Assembly (NCBI GenBank): GCA_032717465.1
Contig: CM064653.1
Location: 32,143,809-32,207,808, forward strand
Length of the DNA: 64,000 nt
Source of the DNA: Coenobita brevimanus
Lineage: Eukaryota > Arthropoda > Malacostraca > Decapoda > Coenobitidae
Direction: 5' to 3'
A model generated the notes under the pieces. That model worked only from the letters and a program-made list of their open reading frames with translations. It was not told where the DNA came from and ran no database searches. Every line of letters begins with the position of its first letter. Position 1 is the stretch's first letter. Below, piece by piece: positions 11,630 to 21,757 of the stretch. A program made the position numbers and the translations under genes.

Positions 11630-11687
11630 GCACGCACGCGCGCGCGCGCGCGTCCCGCTTTTAGCTCTAATAAATCTGGTCACCTTA
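11033..11687. mobile_element. 655-bp MITE with perfect 13-bp inverted ends
   Basis: It starts TAAGGTGACCAGA (11033-11045) and ends with the exact reverse complement TCTGGTCACCTTA (11675-11687). Subterminal GTCCCGCTTTT phrases occur near both ends (11047 and about 11652) and inside. The centre (about 11395-11652) is a stacked microsatellite. No coding frame is visible. I could not identify a clear target-site duplication, so the superfamily is uncertain; GGTGACCAG-type ends with CCCG phrases recall hAT-like non-autonomous elements. Confidence 0.75.
11395..11652. repeat. Stacked TATC/GTCT, CA, CACG and CG microsatellite
   Basis: TATC and GTCT units (about 11400-11525) pass into CA (with CACG blocks at 11537-11556 and 11625-11640) and then CG (11639-11652). 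The change from CA to CACG to CG within one tract is visible base by base. Confidence 0.95.
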
Positions 11688-11831
11688 GACTGAAAGGATT
11701 AAGCATCTAACTCAAGCGTGTTTAGTTCCTAAGATGGCAGTTATAAGTGGCGGATCCGAAGGGGTATGGGGGATCCTGGAGGTTCGGACCTCCACCACTT
11801 ATCAGCTGTACCATTTTTTTTCCTCGGGTCG

Positions 11832-11874
<43 letters not shown>

Positions 11875-12034
11875 AAAAAAGACAAGGAACACATATCCTA
11901 CAACAGATATATGAACTTACTGAATGGAAAAAAAAAAAATGTATGCTTTCTTGGTCCATGTTGTATGGATGATCTTTGTCATTTTTGGTGATATAAGAGA
12001 ACTGGTTTAACGATCATTTTATTAAATTTCATTA
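11688..12034. other. Non-coding with (GA)n tract
   Basis: Contains a GA tract at about 11834-11870 followed by an A run, and a second A run near 11928-11939. No gene seen. Confidence 0.7.
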
Positions 12035-12414
12035 TTACCTCCGCCAGTGAAGCTGGAGGAGGTTATATATTCACCTATGTTTGTTTGTTTGTCCACACGA
12101 TATCTCCGAAAGTTCTCAATGAATTTCAGTGAAATTTTGTGGAAGGGTGGGCCATGGACCAAGAAAGAATTGATTGATTTTGTGTCGGATCCGAATCCGA
12201 ATCCGGATCTCATGTATAATATCTCCGAAAGTTCTTATTGAATTTCAATAAAATTTTGTGGTAATTGGGCCATGGGCCAAGGAACAATTGATTAAATTTT
12301 GGGGCGGATCCGGATCCTATGTATTCCACACAATATCTCCACGGATCCGGGTCCGGATCCTTTTTAATAGCAATGACATTGGCGGAAGTATACGCTCTCT
12401 GAGTGCTTTCTAGT
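12035..12414 (+). repeat. GGATCC-family dispersed repeat, copy 3 (both ends present)
   Basis: Head TTACCTCCGCCAGTGAAGC, a TTTGTTTGTTTGTCC tract, three internal subunits each with TTCAATGAATTTCA-like, AAATTTTGTGG and GGATCCGGATCC-like phrases, and the tail CTCTCTGAGTGCTTTCTAGT. This copy shows head and tail together and is the best reference for the family here. No open frame spans it. Confidence 0.8.
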
Positions 12415-12842
12415 AATATTTAAACTAATGGCTGACATCAGTGTATAAGAAAACTATCAGACCTCGCCCATGAAATTAAACCCGTAGGTATCGGAGGCTT
12501 ATCAGCACAGAAGAAAATCGTCTGGCATTGACCAGATATAAAATAGATACGTCGTCAGCCAAGGCTGATAATTAAAGTGTGGTAAGTTACCAGGCTGATA
12601 TTATGCAGTTAACTTATTCGGAGTTAGTAAACACATTGACAGTTATACAGCTTACTCATTCGTGTTTGATAAGCACTTTGACATGCAACTAATTCGTCAG
12701 TGTTTAGCTACCAGGATAATATTTGTACAAATAACTCATTCTTGTTTAATTGCCAGACTTACAAGCAACCCCTCCACTATGAACATGTGTTTCATTTCAC
12801 TTAGTTTTGCTACAACTAGAAGATTAAATTCACCTTTTGCTA
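12415..12842. other. Non-coding flank of the gypsy element
   Basis: I see no gene or repeat. Its last five bases, TGCTA (12838-12842), may be one copy of the target-site duplication of the gypsy element (compare TACTA at 20135-20139). Confidence 0.5.
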
Positions 12843-13494
12843 TGTTGTGTACCAGTCCCCATACTGCTACAGGCTCCAACAGTAGTAGTTAAGTATAGGA
12901 AGGACGTTGCCCAGTGAGTTGTTCTTCCTATGGTCAGCCTTTAGGTGTACTGTACACAAGATCAGCTGAGGCGAAAATAAACACTGGCTCCTTAAAGCTC
13001 ACTGTCTTCATTTTCCAAATAATTCCACTTAATTCTTTCCAACTTCACTGTTGTCACAAGCACTGGAGCTATACACATTTTACTAACTGCTGTTACACTT
13101 AATGCTTAACAACACTTCACAGTTATTACACTTAATGCTTGACACTTCACTGTTTTCTCAAGTTCCAATGATATACAAACTTCAGTGACCCGTCAATGTT
13201 TGACACTGTTTTCACAAGTACCAAAAATATACAGTCTTCACTGACACTGCACTACACTCAAGCTGAACCAAACCCGACTGAACTTCACCCAAACTGAACT
13301 GAAAACCAACGAAACTCGTTCTAGTCTCTTATCCATCCTTATATAAACTTGCATTGTTCGAGAATCACATACATTCAACAAGAACAATAATTGCAAACTC
13401 AGAGATATCAAAACATACCGAAGCTGTCTTACATTACATTAACACTCTAAATCATTTACCATACGAACTTAAATTACATAATTTAACAAGCAAT

Positions 13495-13807
13495 CTCTCT
13501 ATCTATCCATTGCCAGACGCCTCAATCCCGTTTGGGGTGGCCACAAACAAATCGCCTCCACGTCGTCCTGTCCCCCGCCATTTCACTCCCCTGCTCCCAA
13601 TTCACACCCCCCTCTCTCATATACCTCTCCACCCCATCCCTCCATCTCATCCTCGGCCTCCCCCTCCCTCTTCCCCCCTCCACCTCACTCACATACACTC
13701 TCTTCGTCAGTCTTTCACCCTCCATCCTCTCCACATGGCCAAACCACCTCAGTGTGTTCCTCATAACACTTCCTATCACATCCACATCCACACCACAACG
13801 CTCCTTT
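13495..13807 (-). mobile_element. RTE-like LINE 3' fragment inserted in the G1 LTR
   Basis: A 5'-truncated copy, minus strand, with a (TATC)-type 3' tail at 13495-13508. The encoded C-terminus reads NTLRWFGHVERMEGERLTKR, and a GRPRMRWRDG motif follows, nearly identical to the family copy at 49539-52622. The uninterrupted LTR at 19292-20134 joins the two flanks directly. No clear target duplication is visible. Confidence 0.88.
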
Positions 13808-13920
13808 ATTTAAATAAAACATTACAGAGAAAAAGGGCACACAAATTAATGTACAACTTACGAAACAGGTACACTCACAAACAGCAGGCAAACTGGCAAC
13901 TCTGACTAGTACCAATACTA

Positions 13921-16549
13921 TCTATCTATCTATATACCTAGGCTACTTCCCCCAAGGAAAGGGAGGTAGCCGAGACAGGACGACACACTCCCCATTTACT
14001 CATCCATTCAAACACATTCATTCGCATCTTAGCCCCAAAGGGGAGAACGGACAGATCCTCACCGCACCACACCGCACACGGGTCAACTGCGCAATGCAAT
14101 CAGTGACATCCACAGCAGGGCCCGACAGCAGAACTGGTTTACCCCTACCACATCATAACAGACCCATCCCCTTACCCGCACCTGACCTGACTAGCTGATC
14201 AGACCAAATGCAGGAGAATATCCCCTCAGGGCTGCGTCATCACTTATTCATTCACAATTTCTCTCCATTTATTTCTGTCACGCACAGCCACTCTTCCTTG
14301 CTCAACAGACATCCCTCTCACATCCAGTGCTCTCTTCACACTGTCCATCCATCCTGTTCGTGGTCTTCCTCTCAGCCTTACACCTCTCACATCAGATCTA
14401 GTTATCTTTTTCACCAGTCGCTCATTATCCATTCTCTCCATATGCCCAGACCATCGCAACACCCTCTGCTCAACTCGACCAGCCATCTCCCGAACAACTC
14501 CAGTTCTCCTTCGCACTTCATCATTTCGCACCCGATCCATACGCGTCACTCCACACATACTCCTCAAACACCTCATCTCCATTACATTCAAACTTTTCCT
14601 CTCTGCTACACCCATATGCCATGTTTCAGCCCCATATAACGCAGTTGGTACCACAACACCCTCATACAGCCTTCTCTTTACATCCATTCTAAGCAAATGA
14701 CATATAAACACTTTTTTCATTCCTCCCAGCACCCTTCCTACTTCATTTATTCTAAACTTCACTTCTGCATCTATTCTTCCATCCACAGCAACATGTGACC
14801 CTAGATATTTAAAACAATCTACCTCCTCAAGCAACTCACCATTCAAAACTATATTCATCCCCCTACCATCTATCAACCTCGTACACTTCATCACTTTACT
14901 CTTATTCTCATTTACTTTCAATTTCCTCCTTTCACACACCCTTCCAGACTCCTCTACCAACTGTCTCAATCTCTCCTCTGAATCAGTCACCAGTGCAGTA
15001 TCATCTACAAACAGCAGCTGCTTCAGATTCCACTCTCCACCATCAACATTCACCAGACTCAGACCTCCACCTAAAACTCTTGCATTCACCTCCCTTACAA
15101 CACCATCCATGTAAATATTAAACAACCAAGACGACATCACACATCCCTGTCGCAGCCCCACTCTCACGGGAAACCAATCACTCACAACATTTCCCACTCT
15201 TACACACGCTCTACTATTTACATAAAAACTTTTCACCCCTTTTAGTAACCTACAATCAAGTCCATACAATCTTAAAACAAACCACAAAGCCTCCCTATCA
15301 GTTCTATCATACGCTTTCTCTAAATCCATAAATGCCCAAAACACATCCTTGCCTTTCGCTAAATACTTTTCACACACTTGTCTCACAGCAAACACCTGAT
15401 CAACGCATCCCCTCCCTCTCCTAAAGCCACACTGCTCATCACCAATCACTCCCTCTGTACCCTCTCTAACTCTCATAATTAACACTCTACCATACACCTT
15501 ACTTACAACACTCAACAGACTTATACCCCTAAAGCTAGTACATTCATACTTATCACCCTTGCCTTTATACAACGGGACCACACAAGCACTTGCCCAGTCA
15601 ATTGGCACCATACCTTTTTCAAAGCACACATTCAACAATCTTACTAACCAGTCAACAATAGTCACTCCACCACCCTTCAGGCATTCCACAGCACACCCAT
15701 CCATACCTGCAGCTTTCCCTGTTTTCATCTCCTTTACTGCCTTCTCCACTTCCTCCTTCGTGATCAAAGAATCCTTCAACTCTCCCAACACATTTATTCC
15801 TTGCACCCTTCCATCCGCCACAATCTCAGCCACCCTTTCCTCCTCTATATTTAACAGTCGTTCAAAATACTCTGCCCATCTCTTCCTTAATGCATCCATC
15901 TCAATTAACATCCTTCCATCCTCTGCTTTTACTTGTTCTTCCTTCCCAGACTCTCCCTTTCGCACCCTTTTCACCTCCTTCCAAAACATTTTCTTATTCT
16001 GTTGAAAATTCTCTGTCAGCCGCCTACCCCACCTCTCATCTGCTGCCACTTTAGCATCATGCACAGCCCTTCTCGCTCTATTCCTCTTTTCCTTATACCT
16101 TTCATATGACATCTCATCCTTCCTCTGCAGCCACACTTCATACGCACGTCTCTTCTCAGCCACAGCCATACTTACTTCCTCGCACCACCATTCACTTCCT
16201 TTTCTTACACCACCACCCACACATCTCACACCACACACCTCTTCTGCATGCCCCACCACAGCACTCTTAAACAACTGCCATTCCTCCTCCACGCTGCCAT
16301 TTTCCCAATCTTTCACTGCGTTCCACTCATCTTTCAGTTTCTTCTGGTACTCTATCTTTTTCTCTCTTTTATCCAACTCACTCACTTTCAAAACCTCCCT
16401 GCCACACCTAACCCTCCTAGCTCTCACCCATCTCTTACCTACTCTTAACTTTCCCTCCACCAGGTAGTGGTCAGACATACCTCCACCCTCCCCTCTCAGA
16501 ACTCTCACATCCAACAATCTTCCTATTAAATTCCTAGACACAACCACAC
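13921..16549 (-). mobile_element. RTE-like LINE (family A) inserted in the G1 LTR, 5'-truncated
   Basis: A 2.6-kb copy lying minus, with a (CTAT)n tail at its 3' end (13921-13934). The flanking LTR reads ..AATACTA on the left and ACTAGCTACC on the right, so ACTA (13917-13920 and 16550-16553) is a short target duplication. The 5' end is cut within the endonuclease domain. A second, more decayed copy of this family lies at 60515-62430. Confidence 0.9.
14244..16547 (-). CDS. RTE-like LINE ORF2: end of endonuclease plus full reverse transcriptase, open
   Basis: About 767 codons without a stop, the longest open frame in the window. It begins inside the AP-endonuclease domain; GGMSDHYLVEGKLRV near the start is that domain's last motif. 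A Lys/Glu-rich linker follows (KVAADERWGRRLTENFQQNK), then RT motifs KTGKAAGMDGCAVECLK, VVPLYKGKGDKYECTSFRGI, IGDEQCGFRRGRGCVDQVF, motif A FMDLEKAYDRTDR, motif B VGLRQGCVMSSWLFNIYMDG, motif C LLFVDDTALVTDS (14996-15012) and FKYLGSHVAVDG. The C-terminus has LRWSGHMERMDNERLVKK and GRPRTGWMDSVKR, typical of RTE-like elements. Motif C has Val where most relatives have Ala; both catalytic Asp are present. Because the 5' third is missing, the copy cannot move by itself. Confidence 0.9.
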   Translation of the reverse strand: MVVSRNLIGRLLDVRVLRGEGGGMSDHYLVEGKLRVGKRWVRARRVRCGREVLKVSELDKREKKIEYQKKLKDEWNAVKDWENGSVEEEWQLFKSAVVGHAEEVCGVRCVGGGVRKGSEWWCEEVSMAVAEKRRAYEVWLQRKDEMSYERYKEKRNRARRAVHDAKVAADERWGRRLTENFQQNKKMFWKEVKRVRKGESGKEEQVKAEDGRMLIEMDALRKRWAEYFERLLNIEEERVAEIVADGRVQGINVLGELKDSLITKEEVEKAVKEMKTGKAAGMDGCAVECLKGGGVTIVDWLVRLLNVCFEKGMVPIDWASACVVPLYKGKGDKYECTSFRGISLLSVVSKVYGRVLIMRVREGTEGVIGDEQCGFRRGRGCVDQVFAVRQVCEKYLAKGKDVFWAFMDLEKAYDRTDREALWFVLRLYGLDCRLLKGVKSFYVNSRACVRVGNVVSDWFPVRVGLRQGCVMSSWLFNIYMDGVVREVNARVLGGGLSLVNVDGGEWNLKQLLFVDDTALVTDSEERLRQLVEESGRVCERRKLKVNENKSKVMKCTRLIDGRGMNIVLNGELLEEVDCFKYLGSHVAVDGRIDAEVKFRINEVGRVLGGMKKVFICHLLRMDVKRRLYEGVVVPTALYGAETWHMGVAERKSLNVMEMRCLRSMCGVTRMDRVRNDEVRRRTGVVREMAGRVEQRVLRWSGHMERMDNERLVKKITRSDVRGVRLRGRPRTGWMDSVKRALDVRGMSVEQGRVAVRDRNKWREIVNE

Positions 16550-16623
16550 ACTAGCTACCGTAAACTTCAGGAAACGTCGAGAAAAATCTCGGCCACCTAA
16601 CGGGGAAATCTCGCTTCTTAACA

Positions 16624-16640
16624 CTACCCCCTCCCTAGTT
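16624..16640 (-). other. Polypurine tract of G1
   Basis: On the minus strand the sequence just before the 3' LTR reads CTAGGGAGGGGGTAG, then TGTTAAGAAG of the LTR. This is the expected place for plus-strand DNA priming. The related element has the same tract at 34055-34069. Confidence 0.75.
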
Positions 16641-16705
16641 CTTTGTCATCCCGACAAATCTACACAATATATATACAAACATAAACCTTAATCCTAGTGA
16701 AAAAT

Positions 16706-17176
16706 CTAACTATACACAAAATAATCTTTCAACTTATCAGATCTTCTTCTGTTCCGCTTCTGACGACGTCCCTGCTCATCCACACAGTCCACTCCTCCTG
16801 GATGGTCTTCGTCTTCCTTCTGATTCACTTCTCTTGGGGAACTGTCACCATCCTCTTGCACTTCAGCTCCTTGGTCCTCCTCAACATCCTCAGCTGCAGG
16901 AGAGCACGATTCCTCGGAGACGTCCCAGCTGTACTGTCCTGGTCCATGGTACTGCCACAGACAATTCACGTGTACCACCTTTGGACGGGACTTCCTACCC
17001 CCCCGAATCCGATACGTTACGTCTGATAGGCGGTCTAACACGGTGTAAGGCCCATCCCATGGGCTTTGCAACTTCGGTGACTGTCCCTTCTTTCGCTGAG
17101 GATTGTATAACCAAACTTGGTCACCATCCTTGAAGCTCACCTCACTTGCCTTGGCATCGTACTTGCACTTCATCAC
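16706..17176 (-). pseudogene. Integrase C-terminal part of G1 (frameshifted from the core)
   Basis: Continues the integrase after one frameshift near 17190-17200. It holds the C-terminal domain (DGDQVWLYNPQRKKGQSPKL, WDGPYTVLDRLSDVTYRI, RPKVVHVNCLW), followed by an acidic then basic tail (EDVEEDQGAE ... GRRQKRNRRRSDK). The VHV..LW phrase corresponds to the family's usual VHVDRLKPY-type end. The copy at 34365 carries the same domain with fewer tail residues. Confidence 0.85.
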
Positions 17177-17202
17177 CTCTCTGAAAACTTGAGGGCTTCT
17201 TG

Positions 17203-18399
17203 CTATTGATGATGTACCTCAGCCAGCCTTTCCTGAAGGTGCTTCGCATAGCCGGTGGTGTCTGTAGACAGCTCTTCACCTGGTGGTCTCCCTGTTAACA
17301 AGTCAACAGGTAAGCATAACTCGTGGCCCAACATCAGTTTTGCAGGAGTGTAGCCGGTAGACTCATGGGATGCACACCGATATGCCGTCAGCAATGCAGG
17401 TAACTTCTGGTCCCATTCTATTTGTCCCTCTGTGCAGTACTTGGCCAGTTCTTGTCCCAGGGTCCAATTGAATTTCTCCACCGTCCTATCTGACTGCGAC
17501 CTTAGTAAGATCGTCCTGGTCTTCTTTATCCCCTGTAACTTGCAGCACTCACGGAACAAAGCAGACTTGAAGTTTCTACCCTGGTCTTGTGGCATCCCAA
17601 AACGACAGAAAAACTGATCAACCAATACCTGAGCAACAGTCGCAACCTCTTGATCAGGGATAGCATAGGCTTCTGGCCACTTTGTGAAGCAGTCCATGGC
17701 GACACATATATACCGGTTTCCTCTTTCAGTCAGTGGCAGAGGTCCAGCAATGTCCATCACGACTCTTTCCATCAGTACACCCACTTGGTACAGCTGTAGA
17801 GGGATGCAACCACGTTTCTTGGGTCCCTTCTTGGCACAGCACACATCACAGGCCCAACACCACTCTTCAACATCCTGACGCATGCCAATCCAGTAGAACC
17901 TCTGTCGCAGCTGGCTTAGAGTTTTCTTCACTCCTAGGTGCCCACTAGTGATCTGGTTATGGGACTCATCCAAGATCTCGGACCTCTTCTTCTTCGGAAC
18001 CACCAGTTGCCAATACTTGCTGAGGCTATCGGCTGTCTCCCACTGACGCTCCAGTAGTCCATTGTTCAAACGAAGAAGATCCCACTGACTCCAGTAGCTC
18101 TTGGTCACAGGGCTTAACCTGGAAACTTCTTCCCAAGATGGACGCACTGTATTCCGCTGCAGCCACTCCAGCACTGGTTGTAAATCTGCATCCTCCATCT
18201 GCATCCTCTTCAGGTCTTCATCTGACGCAGGCCCTGTCACTGCAGTACGGCTGCATTTCTTCCTATGATTCCCATTCCTGCTATACTCCATGCTGTCTGT
18301 TCTGTCTTCTCGCACACCATCCATCAAGGATCTCTTGCATTTCATCAGTGGTGGGTCTTCTACGGCCCTGTTCTTATCATCCCAACCATTCTGATCCAC
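17203..18399 (-). pseudogene. Ty3/gypsy integrase (zinc-binding and catalytic core), non-autonomous context
   Basis: A 398-codon open frame. It contains LLRLNNGLLERQ, the HHCC zinc domain (HNQITSGHLGVKKTL ... CWACDVCCAKK), the core with MDIAGPLPLTERGNRYICVA and FTKWPEAYAIP, then FGMPQ-DQGRNFKSALF and DRTVEKFNWTL carrying the second Asp and the Glu. The related copy at 34736 reads MPQELHSDQGRNF, so this copy lacks about four residues directly before the catalytic Asp. The N-terminal 60 residues (DQNGWDDKNRAVEDPPL ... SRTAVTGPASDE) come from deletion junctions that bring gag/protease-region sequence next to integrase. No RT or RNase H is encoded. An integrase with a shortened active-site loop is probably inactive. 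Confidence 0.87.
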
Positions 18400-18486
18400 A
18401 AGTACATTAACTCAAACTGCACACGGCAAGCTTCCTAAGACACTCTACCATCAAATTCCTGAGGTTTCTCCTTAATTGGACCCCCA

Positions 18487-19270
18487 TCACCACACCTCAT
18501 TGGTTTGGGGCCTAAAAATTGGGGCATCATAATCAAGGCCAGGACCCCAAACCTCTGCATTCCGATAATTCAACCCAGTAATGCTATCTTTAGATGCCTG
18601 GGATCCGTCAAGATTCACCATACACTGTCCATTCCTTTCATATGCTCCCCCTACACCAACCTGAGGCTCAGCAGTACAACATCTCTGTACAGCCCCAATT
18701 TTCTCACAAACCATCACCACATGGTCGACTACATGCTTCAACTGGCTGTCTACATGCTGTCTGCACTCTGTCACTATTCCCTCGCTAATCTTCAGCTGGT
18801 TGTCTACATGCTGTTTGCACTTCGTCACCATTTCCTCACTAATTGTCTTCAACTGGTCATCTACATGCTGTTTATACTCCATCACATTATTGCTTACCTC
18901 ATATTTCTACTGCTCTAGCTTGGGATCTACTTCCTCCTTAAGCTGTTGCTGTTCTTCCTTAATTTCCCCCATGAAAGCATTTAGCTGTCCTTGCATCCTC
19001 GGTTGTAATTCCCTCTGTTGCTCCTCTGATGCCTCTTGAAGTTGCTCATATCATTCTTTTTGTTCCCCACATTGTGCCGTTAGTAGTTCCCTATTTGCCT
19101 CCAGTACTTCACCTCGTGCCTGTATTAGTTCTTCAAGATCTTTATAATGTGCCTGTAATAGCTTCATGATTGTCGCCAGGGAAATTTCCTCCCTCTGCCC
19201 AGCTCAAGACCTTGTCATCACACCTTCTGATTCCATGTCGAAGGTTAGACTCACTGCAACCCTGAAATAA
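18487..19270 (-). pseudogene. Gag-like coiled-coil protein of G1
   Basis: The clean stretch is 18487-18885: repeated units of the form EYKQHVDDQLKTIS, CKQHVDNQLKIS and CRQHVDSQLKHV predict a heptad coiled coil, followed by CTAEPQVGVGG and MVNLDGSQASKDSITGLN. Upstream to about 19270 the same frame family continues as a Glu/Gln-rich helix (LQAHYKDLEELIQARGEV; EEIKEEQQQLKEEV-like phrases) with at least two stops. The copy at 38749-39198 is closely related. I call it gag by position after the primer site and by coiled-coil character. The zinc knuckles found in the related element are deleted here. Confidence 0.65.
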
Positions 19271-19272
19271 TA

Positions 19273-19290
19273 ATCCCACTCCTGACACCA
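19273..19290 (-). other. Primer binding site matching tRNA-Leu
   Basis: The minus strand reads TGGTGTCAGGAGTGGGAT, starting one base inside the 5' LTR. It is complementary to CCA plus the ATCCCACTCCTGACA 3' end typical of animal tRNA-Leu. The related element has the same site at 39570-39589 with a two-base insertion. Confidence 0.85.
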
Positions 19291-19291
19291 G

Positions 19292-20134
19292 CGTTGCGTC
19301 CCAGTCCCCACACTGCCACAGGCTCCAACAGCAATAGTTCAGTATAGGAAGGACGTTGCCTAGTGAGTTGTTCTTCCTGTGGTCAGCCTTTAGGTGTACA
19401 GTACACAAGATCAACCGAGGCGAAAATAAACACTGGCTCCTTGAAGTTCACTGTCTTTATTTTCCAAATAATTCCACTTAATTCTTTCCAGCTTCACTGT
19501 TGTCACAAGCACTGGAGCTATACACACTTTACTAACTGCTATTACACTTAATGCTTAACAACATTTCACAGTTATTACACTTAATGCATGACACTTCACT
19601 GTTTTCTCAAGTTCCAATGATATACAAACTTTAATGACCTGTCAATGTTTGCCACTGTTTTCACAAGTACCAAAAATATACAATCTTCATTGACACTGAC
19701 ACAGCACTACATTCAAGCTGAACCAAAACCGACTGAACTTCACTCAAACTGAACTGAAAACCAACGAAACTCGTTCTAGTCTCTTATCCATCCTTACATA
19801 AACTTGCATTGTTCGAGAATCATCTACATTCTGCGAGAACAACAGTTGCCAACTCAGAGATATCAAAACATGCCAAAGCCGTCTTAATTTACATGACACT
19901 CTAAATCATATTCCATATGAACTTAAATTACATAATTTAACAAGCAATCATTTAAATAAAACATTACAGAGAAAAAGAGCACAAAAATTAATGTACAACT
20001 TACGAAAAAGCTACACTCACAAACAGCAGGCAAATTGGCAACTCTGACTTGTAACAGTACTAGCTACCGTAAACTTCAGGAAACGTCGAGAAAAATCTCG
20101 GCTATCTAACGGGGAAACCTCGCTGCTTCTAATA
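19292..20134 (-). repeat. 5' LTR of G1, uninterrupted
   Basis: About 843 bp, CGTTGCGTCC to CTTCTAATA on the plus strand (ends slightly mutated from TGTTRC..TTAACA). It is followed by TACTA (20135-20139), close to the TGCTA before the other LTR. It matches the split LTR at 12843-16623 closely, with scattered substitutions, so the element is moderately old. Confidence 0.88.
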
Positions 20135-20149
20135 TACTATAGCACTAGC

Positions 20150-20204
<55 letters not shown>

Positions 20205-21757
20205 TTTGGGCAGCGAAAACTACTCATTCAAATCGCACCAAAATTGGCTCAGAAATCGCAAAAAATTCTCTGATGTGAAAAAACTTGGTCCCATCACGAT
20301 TGAAAAACTTTTACTATATTTAATGAGCGATCACATTTTGACCCAAAAAATGCAGCTGCTGGCCTCCGGCATAGGACTCCGTAGAATTTTTTGCTCATAG
20401 GTACAACTAAAGTATTTCGGACTTGCGTTCGGACAACATGGGTTCCTTTCCCGAAGCTGCAGATAACACGATCTGTTGGTTAGCTGCAAAAAATCCAAGT
20501 GACAACATTACACTGAACAGCTCATAAACGCGAGAGACCTCCGTTGGAGCAAGCTAACGCCCGTAGTCTTGAAACTGAGGGCAGGGGTTACCCTTCCCGC
20601 ACCCCGCTCAAGGTGGAAGCTCACACCTTCAACCTAAGTTGTAATCTTGAAAGCGGGAGAGCGCACCCCTTCGTGTGGGTAGGCGCAGCAAAGAGTTGGT
20701 AACACTGATTAATTTTAAAATTCAAAATCTTAAAATAAAAACAATACATATGACAGTTTCTAAGATTCACATATAGAATAAACTATTAATATTTGCAATT
20801 CTTACCTCCTCTATTACTGAAAACTGGCTTTTTTTCTTAAATACTCTGTACAGGAGTATGCATACAGGATTTGGAGAACCTGTACCGCAGGAAAAATTCG
20901 GTGTTAGACATAGCTTCAGAGGAGTTCGTGCAGTCAGTAATGACCCTACGAATACGCCTTGGCTGGTAATACCGCTTTTGACTATATTTCTGCCCCAAAT
21001 GCTTGTTTTTGCCATTCTTCCGACTCAGAACCCCGTAATCCCAGCTCCCAAGACATGGGATGGAGGGATTAATTTGAACACTAATTACGAACACCAAAAA
21101 TAAAAGCCAAACTCGTTCAAATCACAGCAAAATACACCAGAAAAATATATTGCCAAGCCAAAACAAACTAGTGCGGACTTGTAAAAGCTCACCGAATGCA
21201 AACATGAGACTTCGTACTTCAAACTAACTGGCTGTGCACCAATCGTCTGTTTAGGTAGTACTCGGCTATTCTTTACTGTAGGAATTATTTCACGTACTAA
21301 TCAAACTAATTATAAAAGTATCATGCACCATATCTGATAAACAGCTTGATAGAAATATTGAGAAATAAAATGGAAGTGGATACAGTACAGTGTCTTTGTT
21401 TTCGTCTCGCCGAAAATTAACCATCTCCAGAGAAATGGTGAATTCTTTTAAAACGATAAAAATATTAAACGCTTATTTTTTTTCATGACACGATGTTTTT
21501 ATCATTAAATTAAAATTCCCATCACACACACCATACAGTCCTTTAAATCCTACATAGTTTTCTTTGCACAAAGCTGCCATAATATGACGAAGGGGCATGC
21601 AAAGGGGTGCTATGAGACTCCCCATGGATTCCAGTACTATGCTGTGGAATCCCCTCCCGTTCACCGGGGAACGCTCTCCTTTTCGTGCACTAAGACTACC
21701 AAAAGATACGGATAGGGCAAGGTGAACGCCTTCCCACAGTTTAAGACTACAGCCATA
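20135..21757. other. Non-coding; (TG)n microsatellite
   Basis: A (TG)n tract at about 20153-20202. The rest, including a moderately GC-rich part at 20440-20700 and AT-rich DNA to 21750, shows no gene I can support. Confidence 0.6.

Larger units (their letters stand above)
12843..16623 (-). repeat. 3' LTR of G1, split in three pieces
   Basis: The LTR pieces are 12843-13494, 13808-13920 and 16550-16623. They align in order with the unbroken LTR at 19292-20134, for example TATAGGAAGGACGTTGCC, GTTGTCACAAGCACTGGAGC, CAAGCAATC|ATTTAAATAAAAC and ACTAGCTACCGTAAACTTCA. The intact partner defines both insertion points almost to the base. Confidence 0.9.
12843..20134 (-). mobile_element. Ty3/gypsy LTR retrotransposon G1, internally deleted, with two nested LINEs
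   Basis: Coding strand is minus. The 5' LTR is 19292-20134. The 3' LTR is 12843-16623 but split by insertions at 13495-13807 and 13921-16549; its own pieces sum to about 840 bp, like the intact LTR. The LTRs run TGTTA..AACA in either orientation. Next to the 5' LTR lies a primer site; next to the 3' LTR lies a purine tract. The interior (16624-19291, under 2.7 kb) encodes only a gag-like coiled coil and an integrase. Compared with the related element at 33410-39780, two blocks are missing: one covers RT and RNase H, the other the zinc-knuckle part of gag. Confidence 0.87.

Noticed and set aside
15559..16448. Plus-strand frames opposite the RTE-like RT
   Set aside because: Antisense shadows of a well-conserved 767-codon frame.
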